Source: Calamus simplicifolius
Lineage: Eukaryota; Streptophyta; Magnoliopsida; Arecales; Arecaceae
Reading direction: 5' to 3'
Assembly (NCBI GenBank): GCA_900491605.1
Contig: UESW01005069.1
Coordinates: 124,001-188,000 of the forward strand
DNA: 64,000 nt
Within the stretch, counting starts at the first letter, position 1, and the number at the start of each line of letters is the position of its first letter. The notes beneath the pieces were generated by a model. That model searched no databases, was not told where the DNA came from, and worked only from the letters and a program-made list of their open reading frames with translations. A program made the translations under genes and the position numbers. This document shows, in pieces, positions 11,725-24,127 of this stretch.

Positions 11725-12285
11725 ATTTGAACTTGAGTTCGAACTCGTTTAAATTTAAAAAATTCTGTTCAAGTTCGATTCGAACTTGATTACAAAAAGC
11801 TCGGGCTTGATTCAAACTCGATTGAGCTCGCTCATTTTGTATGATTAAAAAGCTCGACAAGTTTGACTTAGAAAAAGCTCGTTTCAAGCTCGAGTTTGAA
11901 TTGAGCTCATTTTAAGCTCGACTCAAATTAAGCTTGTTTAAAGCTCCGCTTGAAAATAAAAAATAAAAAAAAAATTCAATTCTTAAACCCAAAGAGCAGT
12001 CAGAGAAGATGAAAAGATAGAGAAGATGAAAGAACATCTTGTTCACGAACTCCTAATCGAGCCAACTCGCGAGCTTTTAATTGAGCCGTCTCACGAGCTC
12101 TTAATCGAGCTGTAACTCCTAATCGAATCCGTTCCCGTGCTCGAGCTTGGCTCATTTATCAAACGAATTATAAAATGAAGCTCAAGCTTGACTCGTTTAC
12201 ATGACGAGTCGAACACGAACGAGCTTTAATCGAGCCGAACCTCGAGTTGCTCATGAGCAGCTCGGCTTAATTACAGCGCTACTCT
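11725..12285. repeat. Degenerate MITE-like repeat rich in CTCGAG/GAGCTCG motifs
   Basis: The segment is packed with variants of 'gagctcg', 'ctcgagctt' and 'aatcgagcc' in both orientations. The left part (11730-11950) and the right part (12045-12270) are partly inverted copies separated by an AT-rich, GA-rich middle. The right end reads gagcagctcggcttaattac, like the TIR of non-autonomous DNA transposons of this compositional type. No clean TIR pair or target duplication could be fixed. The better-preserved element at 41887-42315 has the same composition. Confidence 0.5.
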
Positions 12286-14101
12286 AGTGTTAACAACATA
12301 TAAACTAGTTTGATCAATACCTGCCATGCATTCAGGTGGCGGTAGAATACTTTTAAAAAGTTGGCCAGCCGAAAACCACCACCCTATTTTACAACTTAAG
12401 TGTACATTACTGTATTGTAAAATATACTGTAGTACTCTACTGTTCCAAGCAATGGTAATCTTCTTTTAGTTGAAATTAGCTATAAGAATTTTCTTGATTA
12501 TATTGAATTTATATGAAACAATAACACTGATTAGTGAACATATATTGAAGCTTTCTTGCAATTTATTTGATTTTCAATGTTGAAAAAATTTTGAAGTTGG
12601 ATCTGATCTACACCAATTTTTCAGTTATAATTTTCTAGAGTTCAAACATGGTTGCAGCTGGAGGTAAAACTATGAAGCAAAAACAAGTTTCAACTTTCTT
12701 AAACCTACACAGACAAACCCCATCTTTTACATGTCAAGAAGATCATCCATACAACCATCAGCATGCAAATGAGTTGAAGTGAGCCAAGAGTTAAAGAGTT
12801 GCTAGTCTTATTAGTTTGACAGTGTGATCATGAAGTGAGAGAGTTATAACCATGCATCTAGCTAGTAGCCATCAAAGTGCAACCATGAAGATGCTGGGAA
12901 ACACCAACAAACTTAGCACAAAAACTCATCACTGGCACAGTTCCTCTCTGTATACTATCTCATCAACCCTTTCCATCTTCTTGTGTTCTGAACGTCTCTA
13001 GGTCCTCAACCTCATCTTGCTACATGACTGCCTTGCATTATTATTGTCAAGAAGTATTTGATGGATTGTTGTCATTATTTAAATGGCATAAATAATCGCA
13101 ACTCGAGCTCGATCAATGATGCTCCAGGGCCATGCAGTGAAGGGACCACAGAAGGGGCTGGCACTGTTTTGGTTTCAAGTGATTTAGGAACCAAGGTTAA
13201 TTAAAATGGGGTATGATATGAGCTTTATAACCCACTTTTACAAGATGGCCTTGGCCTGAAGAGCTAAAGCTCAGCTCAATAACAAATTAAACCAAGATGC
13301 TTCTTGCTCTGTGCAAAGATAGATGGCTAATTGGTCAATGGCATCCTTGTACAAGATTATGGTTTTTGGAACTCAGATAGAACATGTTCAAATGGATACA
13401 AGGTTCTGAAACAAGGTACCAACATTTGCCAAGGACATTGCAAAGTAATTGCGAAGTGAATGCATTGCTGGAAGCAAATTATCTTGAAGAAAATTACTTG
13501 GGGTAAAGGAGATCAGAAATGAATGAGACCTCCATTTCCATTGCCCTGGTGGCAACAATCACAACACATCCTTCTCACTTGCAACCAGAAACAGAGCTAT
13601 CTCACAAACAACCATCACTAGTGGAATGATAAAGAATGAACAGGGAGGCACCAAGCATTCATCTTTAATGGATAGGACATTATGCCATATCCATTATTAT
13701 CATTATTTCTTGATTTGTAAATGCATAATCTAACCTCACATTACATTCACTTTCTACTCCTTTCACATCTTAAAGTACCATGAGAGAAACAGACACCTCC
13801 TTAACACCTAAAGGATTAGATACTATAATTAACCCTATATATATATATATATGACTTTGAACTAGCTTCCACTTGAGATACAAAAAAGCATTTTCCTAAT
13901 GATAAAGTAAAGAAGGTAAAAGGGGAAAGCTAAATTACCCATTTTCCATCTATATGCAGCAGAACCACTGGTTTGTCTCTTACTTTGAATGAAACTCCCC
14001 AAGCAGAGAACTTCAAAGAGAGAGTTGAGGGTATCAAGCAGCAGATTATAGCCCCCATAACCACCACCACCACCACCACCACCATCACCAAATAACTTGC
14101 T
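12286..14101. other. Intergenic and probable 3' UTR of the HIPP gene
   Basis: No protein-coding gene is recognised. The part next to 14101, with a (CCA)n run at 14058-14085, is probably 3' UTR of the minus-strand HIPP gene. A short TA run lies at about 13838-13852. Confidence 0.45.
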
Positions 14102-14274
14102 TCACATAATTGAGCAACTACTGGGGTTCTCATCACTGAAGAAGTTGGTGTATGGATCACCCTGGGGTGGTGGTGGTGGTGGTGGCTGGTACATGTTGTA
14201 CATTGGTGGCGACGGCCGAGCATACCCCATCATTGGCTGATACATGCGATCCTGGCCATTCATCATCATCATCC

Positions 14275-14306
<32 letters not shown>

Positions 14307-16080
14307 AGCATCATTGCAGCCATGCACTGCTGCTGGTATGGGTTTGCAGCACCCATCATCTCTGGTGGTGGCACCACCATTCCCCCATGGAAGTATCCCG
14401 GCGGTACGCCACCGGAGGGAAGGCCTTGGACCGCCGCCGGGATGCTCCCCATCTGGCCCATGGGAGCTTTCATGTTCCCCATCTGGCCCAACAAGCCCAT
14501 GCCAGAGAAGGCTTGGCTCATCATGTTGGGATTCACCACTGGTTGGCCCCCAGCACCACTCACATCATTCCTTCCACCACTACCACCACCCTTCTTGCCT
14601 CCACTGGCTGGACTGTCGCTATTGGTTCCCCCATTGCCAATGCCATTGGGAGTGGCCTTGCTATTATTCCCTCCATTCTTGTTATCCTGCGGCCCAGGCG
14701 TACCACCGTTCTTCCCACCACCAGCACCACCGTTCTTGCCGGCAGTCCCACCGCCAACATTGCCAGCACCTTGGTTCTGATGTCCACCACCACCACCACC
14801 TTTTTTACCACTACCACCGGCGCCGCCGCCATTGCCATTCTTCTGCTCGGTATTCCCATCCATGACCTTGTTTTGCACCATGGCATCTCCACCACCTCCT
14901 CCTTTCTTAGAATTCCCACCGCCACTGCCTGTACCCTTCTTATCATTCAGTCCTTTCCCATTTGCTGGCGCATTCATGGGCTTAAACTTGATGTTCCTGA
15001 AATCTTCATCAAAGTCAGCATCAAATCCATCCATATCATCCAGATCCTCATCATCATAATCATCGAGATCATCAAAATCGCTGTCACAGTCCTCAGTGGG
15101 AAGGGCGAAGCTCACAGATTTCTGTTCCTTTGGAAAGGGGAGTTTGAGATCCTTCAACTGGGGCAGCTTCAGATTCTCGAATCCTTTCATCTGCTGTAAC
15201 TGCTGTAATTGTTGTTGTAGTAGTTGTTCTCGTTGCAGCTGTTGTGGTGGTGGCGGTGGTGGTGGTGGCTGGCCCTTGGGGTCTTTCCCACCACCACCTC
15301 CAACCTTTTGGGGCTTGCCATTGTCTTTGGGTTGCCCTTTCCCTTGCTCTGGTTGTGGCTTCTGGAACTGCTTGCTGCTGCTGCTGTTGCTGTTGCCACC
15401 CTTTGGAGCCAACAGCTCCGCGTGCTTGCCAGCCTTTCCAAGCTTTTTTATGAGGGTGGCAGGATCGACATTGCCTGAAACAGTCACCTTCCCTTGCTCT
15501 GAATCTATGGTGGTGGTGTACACTCCTGAGACCAAGAGTAAAATAAAATTGAAAGAAGAAGAAAGAAAGAAAGAAAGAAAGAAAGATAAGAACAAAGATA
15601 TCATCAGAGATGTGTGGATCTAAACTACTCTAGATAAAGGAAAACGAGAGGAACAACTTTTTTTTCCTTTTCTAATAGTGCTGAAAAAAACACTACCAAA
15701 ACAGAGCATTGGAAAAGGAGGAAGAAAAGAAAATGAAGTACCATCAATTTTCTGAAGCAATTTCTTCACCTTCTTCTTACATCCCTCACAGTGTATGTTC
15801 ACTTTGAGAACACAGGTCTGCATTTGAGGCAGAACACCAGAGAGAGAGAGAGAGAGAGGAAAAAGAAATAAACAAACAAACCATGAAAGTTAGAAATAAA
15901 GCTTGAAATGTGTTCATTAACTTGAGAAGAAAGAGGCAGACATGACAAATGTTAAGAATAATGCTCAAAACGTAGTATGGAATAAGATCTTGACTTCAGA
16001 AGAAACTAAGAAAGAAAAAGAGAGAGAGAGGAAAAGAGAACCTGTATCTTGAGGAACTTGAAATCGTCTTCTTTACTCAT
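14102..16080 (-). CDS. Heavy-metal-associated isoprenylated plant protein (HIPP), three exons, 512 aa
   Basis: HIPPs are metallochaperone-like plant proteins with an HMA fold and a prenylated C-terminus that anchors them to membranes or targets them to the nucleus. Exons on the minus strand are 16042-16080, 15742-15817 and 14102-15525, with introns of 224 and 216 bp and GT/AG ends; they join to 512 codons plus TGA. The protein starts MSKEDDFKFLKIQ. The HMA domain spans about residues 11-73, with metal-binding HCEGC (Cys23, Cys26) and later VTVSGNVDPATLIKKL. Then come a Lys/Gly/Pro/Gln-rich linker, KSVSFALP, an Asp-rich stretch (around residue 200), Gly/Asn-rich repeats, Met- and Gln-rich parts and a Pro-rich tail ending CSIM (509-512), a CaaX box for farnesylation. 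Size and HMA text fit the long HIPP32-37 group. Metal binding and prenylation are inferred from motifs. The frame is intact. Confidence 0.93.
15841..15858. repeat. (GA)n microsatellite in HIPP intron 1
   Basis: A GA dinucleotide run just upstream of exon 2; another GA-rich stretch lies at 16013-16032 near the 5' splice site of the same intron. Confidence 0.85.
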
Positions 16081-16550
16081 CCCTTCCACTGAAGAAAAGA
16101 GCAGGACCCAATTGTTTTACAAACCCAATACAACTTTTTTTGGGGAAATATAAGAGACGGGAGGAAGAAAACAGGGCCAGGAGGAAACTAGAGAAGACCC
16201 ACAAAGGGGATCATTTTCTTTTGTGGGTTTCTCATCCCTTGAGTGTGAGAAATAATGCTGGAGAAGTGAGTTTGCTGCATTTGAGCAGAGAGAGGGGCGA
16301 TTTTAACAGAAGGTTGGTACTCTGAAATATGACCATTAACCCTGCCTCCCTTCTCAGATGATGCAAGAAAGGGAAGGGGGAGGGTGAGCCTCTCTCTTCC
16401 TCTTTTGCCCCTCTTTCTCTTTCTTTTGTTACTTTTGCATTTCCTCTCTATTTCTCTTCCAAGGCTTAGAAGAAACTTGCATGTTTGTAACCACACCGCT
16501 AACACCTATCAACAGCATTCACTTGAGTTGGCATTGCTCTCACCCTGGCA

Positions 16551-16568
16551 CTCTATATATATATCTTG
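16551..16568 (-). promoter_or_regulatory. Candidate TATA box of the HIPP gene
   Basis: A TATATATATATAG stretch on the minus strand, about 470 bp upstream of the ATG at 16080. It would give a 5' UTR of about 440 bp, which here is pyrimidine/purine biased (GA/CT tracts). The distance is long, so the real start may lie closer. Confidence 0.4.
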
Positions 16569-16589
16569 AAGCAAGATGAAAAAATTTTA

Positions 16590-17045
16590 AAAAGATTCAG
16601 ATTTTTCAATATCTCAAACCGGCACCAAAATCTCGGCCGATATACCATGTTGGAGATATCATTCACATAATTTACCTAGATAGTCTGAGATTGAAAGTTA
16701 AAACAACTTAAAGCATGTTTAGATTTTGGATATCTTGATTGATACCAAAATTTTGGCCATATATTACAACAAAGATATCATGTATGATCGAAGATATTGG
16801 TTAGATTTTCTCATCCAAGATTACAGGATGAGAAAACTTAGAAAAAGATCTAAGCTTTCTGATATACTAGCTGACATCAAAACTTTAGATGATAAATTAT
16901 AGCAGATAGATTTGTTGAAACATGTCGGTTTGAAATTGAAATGAGAATATTAGAAAGGACTTAGATTTTGGATATCTTAGTGATATTGAGATCTTGCCTA
17001 ATATATTATATCACAGAGACCGAAATCTTGGCTAATGTAAAAGGT
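16590..17045. repeat. Degenerate tandem array, about four units of about 120 bp
   Basis: Unit starts are recognisable at about 16600, 16720, 16852 and 16969 by the shared text 'agatttt.gatatctt', then '.atacc/aaaatttt.g.c.atatat.a', then 'gatatc'. The units are well diverged. The array begins just beyond the HIPP candidate promoter. Confidence 0.55.
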
Positions 17046-20000
17046 CTAAAAGCCTTTTCTATGTCTACATGTTAAATTTAAAATTTATTAGTGAAAGCTC
17101 TATTTAAAGAAATAGATTAAGTGAAAGAGTTCTGGCTTACATGTTGATATCATATATGCTAACATTTCATATTTATCAATTTACACTCACTAAGATAATT
17201 AGGCCTAAGTTTTTCTTTATATCATATTAGCAACAGATTGGTACCATAACCTAGTTCATTAGAATTGCTTTTAAAAAGTGTAATTGCTATTCAAATCATG
17301 TTTAGAAAACAACTATATAAAATATAGCCACTAAGATTAATGAGGCATTATAACATGTTAATAATATCAATGTCACTATGAAACTGACTAGTGCTACTTC
17401 TGAGCTCAAAATTTTCACTTGAAGAAAATTGTTCCATAAATGTAGAGGATTTTTTTTTTTTAACATATGGACACAATTCAATTCACATGATCCTAGGAAC
17501 TTATAAATGCTCTATCAAAGTGGGATAAAATATTCAAAACGAAATACTACTTGAATTGCATTTATATATTTACATTGCTTTGCTCTAATATTTGAGCCCA
17601 TGCAATTTTAATTTGTTAGGGACTGTAGGATTTCCCAGTTCACAATTGTAAAAGGTTAAAAGTTGGCAAGAAACCACAAACTAAACTGCATCCTTTGCCT
17701 TTAGCCTTTCCATCCATCGAGACACTTTTTGTGGGTTCTCCAAGCCATCAAATCATTTGAATGTAAAATTTGAATTTGTTTAGGGTGCCTTTGTAAAATT
17801 ATTTAATTTATTAATAAAAAATATACTTGTAGTCCTTAAACTTTTGTTTCTAATTTATTTTAATTCCTTACATTTTAAAAATATTATATTTTTTATGTTC
17901 ATAAAATTAATAAAATATTCAATATGCCATCATATAGATAATTCATATGTTCATGCTAGAGTGAATATTAAAAATAAAATATGAAAAATTAAATTATAAG
18001 CATGAAAAGTTTTGAGGACCACATTGAGGTCTGAGGATGAAATTATATTATATAGCCTGATTTATTTCATAGTAATTTGAAGTTGGTCACCTCTTTCCCA
18101 GCCTTTTCTGGTCCTTGCTTTTTGTGGGATGTGGACAAATCCCTGGAGGTAAGAATGGGAATTGAACGGTCAGGTCACTCGCGGTAGGATTTTTTAAATA
18201 ATCACATGATGTGGACGGAGGGAAACTCACCCAAATTCGGTAACTGCAATTACCATGCCATCAATTGCCTTGGTCTCACTTCCATTTACTTGGCCAAAGT
18301 TTTTGTCTCCATATACTTCATGAAAATATCTTTGTACACCGAGAGAGAGAGTGATTCAGTTTGTGTGCACAGATTTTGATAATTAATACATAGATTTTGA
18401 TGATTGATGTATTCGTGCGCATCGATTTCGATGATTGATGCATAGCGCATGAGCTGTCAAGGATAAAAACATCTTTTATGTTTTTTATATGAATATATGT
18501 ATGCATCATGTACCAATCATTAAGACTTGTTCATACTTCATTGCAAACTGAACTCTTTTTTATTTCTACAACCCGTGTACCTATTAGTATTTGAAAAGTT
18601 TGAAAGGACTTCTGTTAACCTTCTTCTTCACTTGAAATCAATTATCTCATTTATTTGATGTGGCTCCAACTTGGGAAATAGCTTAAATGTAGGATTTTCT
18701 GTCAGCAGAGTTGTAGATAGAATTTGTATTAATGCATTCATATCCATGCGCTGTCTTCCATCAATGTGGATTAGAGTGGAGGAAGAAATTTGCAGGACCA
18801 TAAAAATTTTCTTATTTCACTTGAGAAGCTGGTCATTACTTTGCAAGACCATAAAGGTAGGATAGGTTTTTTTTTTTTATATCCCCCCTCTCTGATATTC
18901 CTCCAAAGTAATACTACTATTTTTAGGTTAAACATAAATGCTATTTGGTCAAATTATGTTGTTATTATTTTGCTGAAATATTGAAAAGCTAGCAGATAAA
19001 GATCGGAGCCGATGTGGAGAGATAACATCATCGTGAGTTGGTTCCTCGATATGATTGGAGATGAGGGAAGATCCATATGAAGGTAAATCAGCCATATCTA
19101 TATGAAGATCGCATGAAAAGAATACATCACCCCTTTTTCTAGGAGGTAGAGATATTACTTTGCTTTCATTGTAATACTACTATTTTTACATAATGGTTAA
19201 GTGGGTTTATAGTCCTTGACATCAAGGAATAATTGCTACATTACAAATGGTTAAGTTATAGTCCTTGACCAAAATAAAATTGTTTTAAAGTTATGTCTTC
19301 AATGTTGATTGGTAAGATGTACACATAATTCTTGCTTATTCCAACTTATCTCTTCATCAAATTATCTTTTAGAAAATGATGCAATAATAATTTGGCTTAA
19401 GTATACTGAATAATTAATCCATGTTGGCTATCTTTAGAGGTGATTGATTTCCAGATGAACCAAGATATCAAATTCTTGATTGAGATGGAAAGCGAGAATA
19501 TAAAAACTATGACTTTTCAAAATCTTAACCAATAGGAATGAAGATATTTAAAAATTTATTTATTATAATAAAATTGATATTACTAATTATTAGGCATCAA
19601 TTATTCATAAATAGTAATATTGAAAATAATCGATCAACATACTAATATTGTTTAAGATAGGATATCAAAATAAATCAATTTATATCCAATAAGGTAATAT
19701 GGGTCTGGACCATATGCATGTATGCACTGTATGTAGATGCATGTATATATATGTGTGTGTGTTCAATATTGAAGAAAAAGAGGATCTAGCGGTGATGAAA
19801 ATATTATATAAAATAGTTATCCATTAGGGTGTGATTGTAAATATATTAACATTTAGTTATTAATATCATACATGCATTTATCTATATATAAGGAGATCAA
19901 AATGTAGGTAAAACATATTTTGCACATATCTGTGGTCACAATCATTGTATTAAACTTCAAACGATGGTTTATGATTATCAGGATATAAATTAATATTGTT

Positions 20001-20210
20001 TAACTGTGAAACATCACTCATCTATATTGATAGTCAAAGCCATCATGGTAAGCCAAGTTCTTATTGTCACTATATAAAATCAATTCTAGTGATTTTTGGC
20101 CATCACCATAGGAAAAAATTTATAGTAATGATTAAAACAGTTTCTAAAACTTGTGGTTATATTTAAGGGTTACAAACAATTTATAATTTCAGCTATAGAG
20201 ATCATTAAAA
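17046..20210. other. Intergenic, AT-rich, no gene recognised
   Basis: No coding region stands out. Small features are a short direct repeat around 18365-18440 (ttttgatgattgatg variants, period about 30-45 bp) and a GT/TA-rich piece at 19735-19765. Confidence 0.5.
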
Positions 20211-20475
20211 TTCATGTGACAAGTCAAATTTATGTTGATGGTTGCAATGATGCTATTTTTTTTCATTTTTGTTACCTATCTTTATTTTTTTAAGGTCTTA
20301 AACATGTACTCTATACTTGAGTATGCCCATGAACAATTTTTTCATTTTTGTGAGAAGCCAAATTTATATTGATGATTGCAATGATGCTATTTTTTTCATT
20401 TTTGTTACTTATCTTTATTTTTTTAAGGTCTTGAATATACTCTATACTTGAGTATACCCATGAACAATTTTATTG
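20211..20475. repeat. Tandem duplication, period about 134 bp, two copies
   Basis: Copies at 20211-20344 and 20345-20475 share 'gcaatgatgctattttttt', 'ctttatttttttaaggtctt' and 'cccatgaacaatttt'. They differ by a few substitutions and short indels. No terminal structure is seen. Confidence 0.8.
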
Positions 20476-20907
20476 ACATCATGCTCTTAAGAAGCATCAC
20501 TTCAACAGAGGTCCAGGCCAATTATTTAACAGAGCGGCGCATAAAGCTATTTCCGAGGCGTTTTTGGGCTTGGAGTCCCTTGTTTTTTCGCTTGGAGCGA
20601 GGGATGATGCCACCAAAAGGACAAGGCTTCTCGAGTGTGGACTCTGCCTCTTTCTCCTTCTCTTTTGCTGCTCCTCGATGAGAGGAGCATGTTAACGCAG
20701 AACAAGGGGAAAGGCGTGGGTCAAAGCTCAAGTTTAGTAAGAATAGGAACGGAGCAAAATGCAAGCACACCAAGTTTATGGTGTGAGTGTGGCACAAGCG
20801 ACCAAACCGATCATTCTTTTGCTTTATTGCATTCTTTCTGCAAAGCAAAAGACTTTGAGCATGGAAACCTAATCATTAGATGATGCTGCCTCCTGCAAAA
20901 AGGTAGG
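20476..20907. other. Short non-repetitive stretch, no gene recognised
   Basis: ORFs of 77-108 codons overlap on both strands here without a recognisable domain; none is annotated. Confidence 0.45.
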
Positions 20908-21341
20908 TGTTGGGTTTGGTATGATGCTATCAGGGTTTAAATTGGACTAATTTATTTAGGATTGAGTATGGATCAAAGGGTTGAGGTTAAATCAAGTCAT
21001 GGATATACACGGGCTTGAAGATTTTTTTTAATATCATTGGATTAGTTCATGAGAGTTTTTGTTGAGTTTAAGCCAAACCCTTTGGCCAACATTATCAAAT
21101 CGCAGGACTTGGTGCTCTCGCACATGAAGCAAGAACACGCTTCGCACAGGACCTGGAACACGCTCCTGTGCTCACGAAGGGAGCAAGAGTGCACGGTGGT
21201 TGTAGTGGTGGTTTGAACGCATGACCAGGGGATTAAAGGGCGGACACCTAACCACTATGCTATTCTGATCGTTGACAAGAAGAGGGTGAAAGCCTAAGTA
21301 TTTTTCTAGCAAGGAGATCCCACTGTTCAATAACTTCAATA
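20908..21341 (+). repeat. 5' LTR of the copia element at 20908-24557
   Basis: Starts TGTTGGGTTT and ends TTCAATA (the 3' copy ends TTAACA). It matches the 3' LTR at both ends, but the middle (about 21085-21200) is unrelated to the 3' copy and holds a repeat-like text (gaagcaagaacacgcttcgc). Confidence 0.75.
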
Positions 21342-21342
21342 G

Positions 21343-21359
21343 TTAGTATCAGAGTCAGG
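21343..21359 (+). other. Primer-binding site of the second copia element
   Basis: TTAGTATCAGAGTCAGG, a degenerate Met-tRNA site, one base after the 5' LTR end. Confidence 0.7.
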
Positions 21360-21477
21360 TTCAGCAAGGAAGAATTTAAAAATCTTCAAAGGGCTGAAAA
21401 TTTTCAGCAAGGCCTCATCAAGGTATTTCTCAATTTTTAAATTTTTTTTTGTTATTTTTGGTTGAGATATAGCCATG

Positions 21478-22235
21478 GGTAGTAGCATAAAAATAGATTT
21501 TGAAAAGTTTGATGGGAAGAAAAGTTTCTCCATGTAGAAAGTCTGGATATAGGACCTTCTTGTGTAGAAAGGTTTAAATCTGGCTTTGAAGAAAAAGTTA
21601 GATGGGATGACAGACAAACAATGAATGTCTTTGAAGAAAAAGCATGTTCAGCAATCAGAGGATGTCTAGCAAATTTAGCCCTTTATTCAGTGCTAGAGGA
21701 GAAGACCCCGAAGGGACTCTGGATGAATTTGCACACCTCTACATGGAGAAAAATATGTGCAACAAGTTGATGTTGAAGAAGTGTCTCTACAGTCTTCGGA
21801 TGACAGAAGATAGAGATTTGCTAGCCCATATCCAGGCGATCGACTAGATGAGCAATGAATTGCTGAATGTCGAGGTCAAGATGGAGGAGGAAGATAAGGC
21901 ACTTCTACTATTGTATTCACTGCTCACATCATATGACTCATTGGTCACAACGCTGCTATATGAGAAGGAGATACTGTTCTATGAAGATATTATCTCGATC
22001 TTTAGATGAGTGAGAGATGGAGAAAATGGCCAAGAAAGTTATTCCTTGGGAGGGTCTATCAGTGAGGAAAAGGTCAGGCAAAGGCAGGGACAGAAGCAAG
22101 CTTAGGAAACGGTCAAAGTTCAGGAAAGGAAAGAGACAGGCTAAGTGCTACAAGTGTAGTAATGCAAAACATTTCAAGAGGGACTTCCTAAGTAAAAAAA
22201 TCAGAAGGAAGAAATGGGAGGATCTAAATCAGTGA
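21478..22235 (+). pseudogene. copia gag relic
   Basis: Reading across frames gives FDGKKSFSM, LLVQKGLN-like text, a region ending LYSLRM (21644-21847), VDVKIEEEDKALLLL-like text (21870-21910) and a basic zinc-knuckle region, CYKCSNAKHFKRDF. In the knuckle the last Cys is Phe, so it can no longer bind zinc properly. There are many stops and frame changes. The similarity to the gag at 3790-4530 is at family level only. Confidence 0.75.
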
Positions 22236-22299
22236 ATCCAGTTGCAAACCAGGAGGTGGAGGATGATCTCTTGGTGGTATCAGATGGTCTTAAGCATAA

Positions 22300-24080
22300 C
22301 ACAGAGTAAACCCTGGATTCAGCCCATTCTCATCATTACACTTCTAACCGATCGTGGTTCAGTACTTATACAGAGGTTGATGAGGGAAGTGTGACTCTTG
22401 GAGATGATCACCGTTGCAAGGTGGCAGGGATTGGCATAGTGAGGGTGGGGATGTTTGATGTCATGGTGCGCACTCTTACCAGTGTGAAGCATGTCCCAAA
22501 GCTCAAGAAAAATCTAGTGTCATTGAAATATTTAGAGCAAACAGGATATAGTTTCAGTAGTCATGCTAAGAGTGGAGTTATGAACATCTCCAATGGAGCT
22601 ATGGTGGTCATGAGAGGGAGAAGACTGAAGAACAACCTATACAATTGGAGGGCTCTATGGTGATCGAAAGATCTGAGACAGCATCTATAAAATCGGATCC
22701 TTGAGATATGTACAGGATGTGGCATTACTGCCTAGGCCACATAGGAGACAGGAGGATGAAAAACTAAGCAAAAGGAGACTGCTTCTATACCTAAGTGATG
22801 GAGTCATGGATATTTGTAGCCATGTCAGATGAAAAGGCAAAAGAGAGTGCAGTTTTTAGTCAGCACAGCTAGGAGTACATAACTTCTAAAGCTAGTATAC
22901 ACAGATGTTTGGGGACCAGCTTCAGTTTCTGCAAGGAATGGGGCTAGATACTTCTTAACCCTGATAGATGATTTATGAAGAAAGTTGTGGGTCTACTTCA
23001 TGAAGGAGAAATCAAAGGTCTTCACCAAGTTCAAAATTTGGAAGGCTGAGGTGGAGAAGAAGCAGGGAAGGAGTGTGAAGTGTCTGAGGTTTAGATAATG
23101 GTAGAGAATACACCAGCAGGGAGTTTCAGAGCTTTTGTGAGGAGTAGGGCATCAAAAGGCACTTTTCAGTGATGGAAACTCCTCAACAGAATAGGGTGGC
23201 TGAGAGGATGAATAGAACATTGTTGGAAAAGGCAAAATGCTTGAGGCTGCAGGTAGGGCTTCCAAGATGTTCTGGATTAACGCAGTAGATGCAGTGAGCT
23301 ACTTGGTCAATCAATTATTGCACACTAGGTTAGATGGGAGCATTCCAAAGGAGATGTGGTCTGAAGGGAAGACAAGGCTGAACTATCTAAGGGTGTTTGG
23401 ATGCACGCCATATGTGCATGTTAGTACTAGGGAGCGAAGCAAGCTAGACGTCGGGACAAAGAAGATGGTGTTTCTGGGCTACCCATGTGGAATCAAGGGG
23501 TATCAGCTGTGGAATCCCTTGGAGAAGAAGGTTGTCATTAGTAGGGATGCAACCTTTGATGAGAGCTCGATCCTTCTGAGGAGAGATGGCATAGATGCAC
23601 AGCAGGAGTTGCAGAAGGTACAACTAGACAACACTAGTCATAGGACCTCCTATAGTCGTGCCATTTACTAGTGGACTAGGAGAATTTAAGATTTAGATGG
23701 AGAGGACTAACAGAAAGGATAGAAACCAGGAGTTCAACAGGATGCAGCTGGGCAGGGAACTGATATTGGGATCATACTGCATAGGCCCAAAAGGAACGTG
23801 CAACCACCAGTTCGATACGGCTTCGAGGATTCGGTGTCATATGCCTGGAGTTAGTGAATAAAGATCCCTACACCTATGAGGAGCCTATGAAGAGCTAGGA
23901 TAGAGATAGATGGGTCCAGACTATTGAAGAGGAGATGCAGTCTCCCACAAGAATGTCACATGATAGTTGGTCTAGTTACTACAAAGAAAGAAATCTATTA
24001 GTTGCAAATAAATTTATCAGTGCAAGGAAAGGCCTAGTGGCCAAAGGATACTTTTAAAAGGAAGGCGTCGACTGTAGCTG
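22300..24080 (+). pseudogene. copia protease-integrase-partial RT relic
   Basis: 22391-22663 reads the protease/pre-integrase zone (VSLKYLEQTGYSF). WHYCLGHIGDRRM at about 22725 is the GAG-pre-integrase motif. The integrase core is broken by stops but the triad text survives (TDVWGP, DNGREY, VAERMNRT). 23237-23671 is open and reads the integrase C-terminus (YLRVFGCTPYVHV, VFLGYPCGIKGYQLWNP). After that only the RT entrance (DPYTYEEPMKS, then a KWIYKVK-like piece and VAKGYFQ-like piece at 23860-24060) remains. Confidence 0.8.
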
Positions 24081-24127
24081 ATGGATACAACGGATGTGCT
24101 GAGGCCTTGAAGCATCAAGATGAAGAT

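Noticed and set aside
14152..15623. Large plus-strand ORFs over the HIPP gene
   Set aside because: Antisense shadows of the low-complexity HIPP exon; the minus frame has HMA and CaaX motifs and a consistent three-exon structure.
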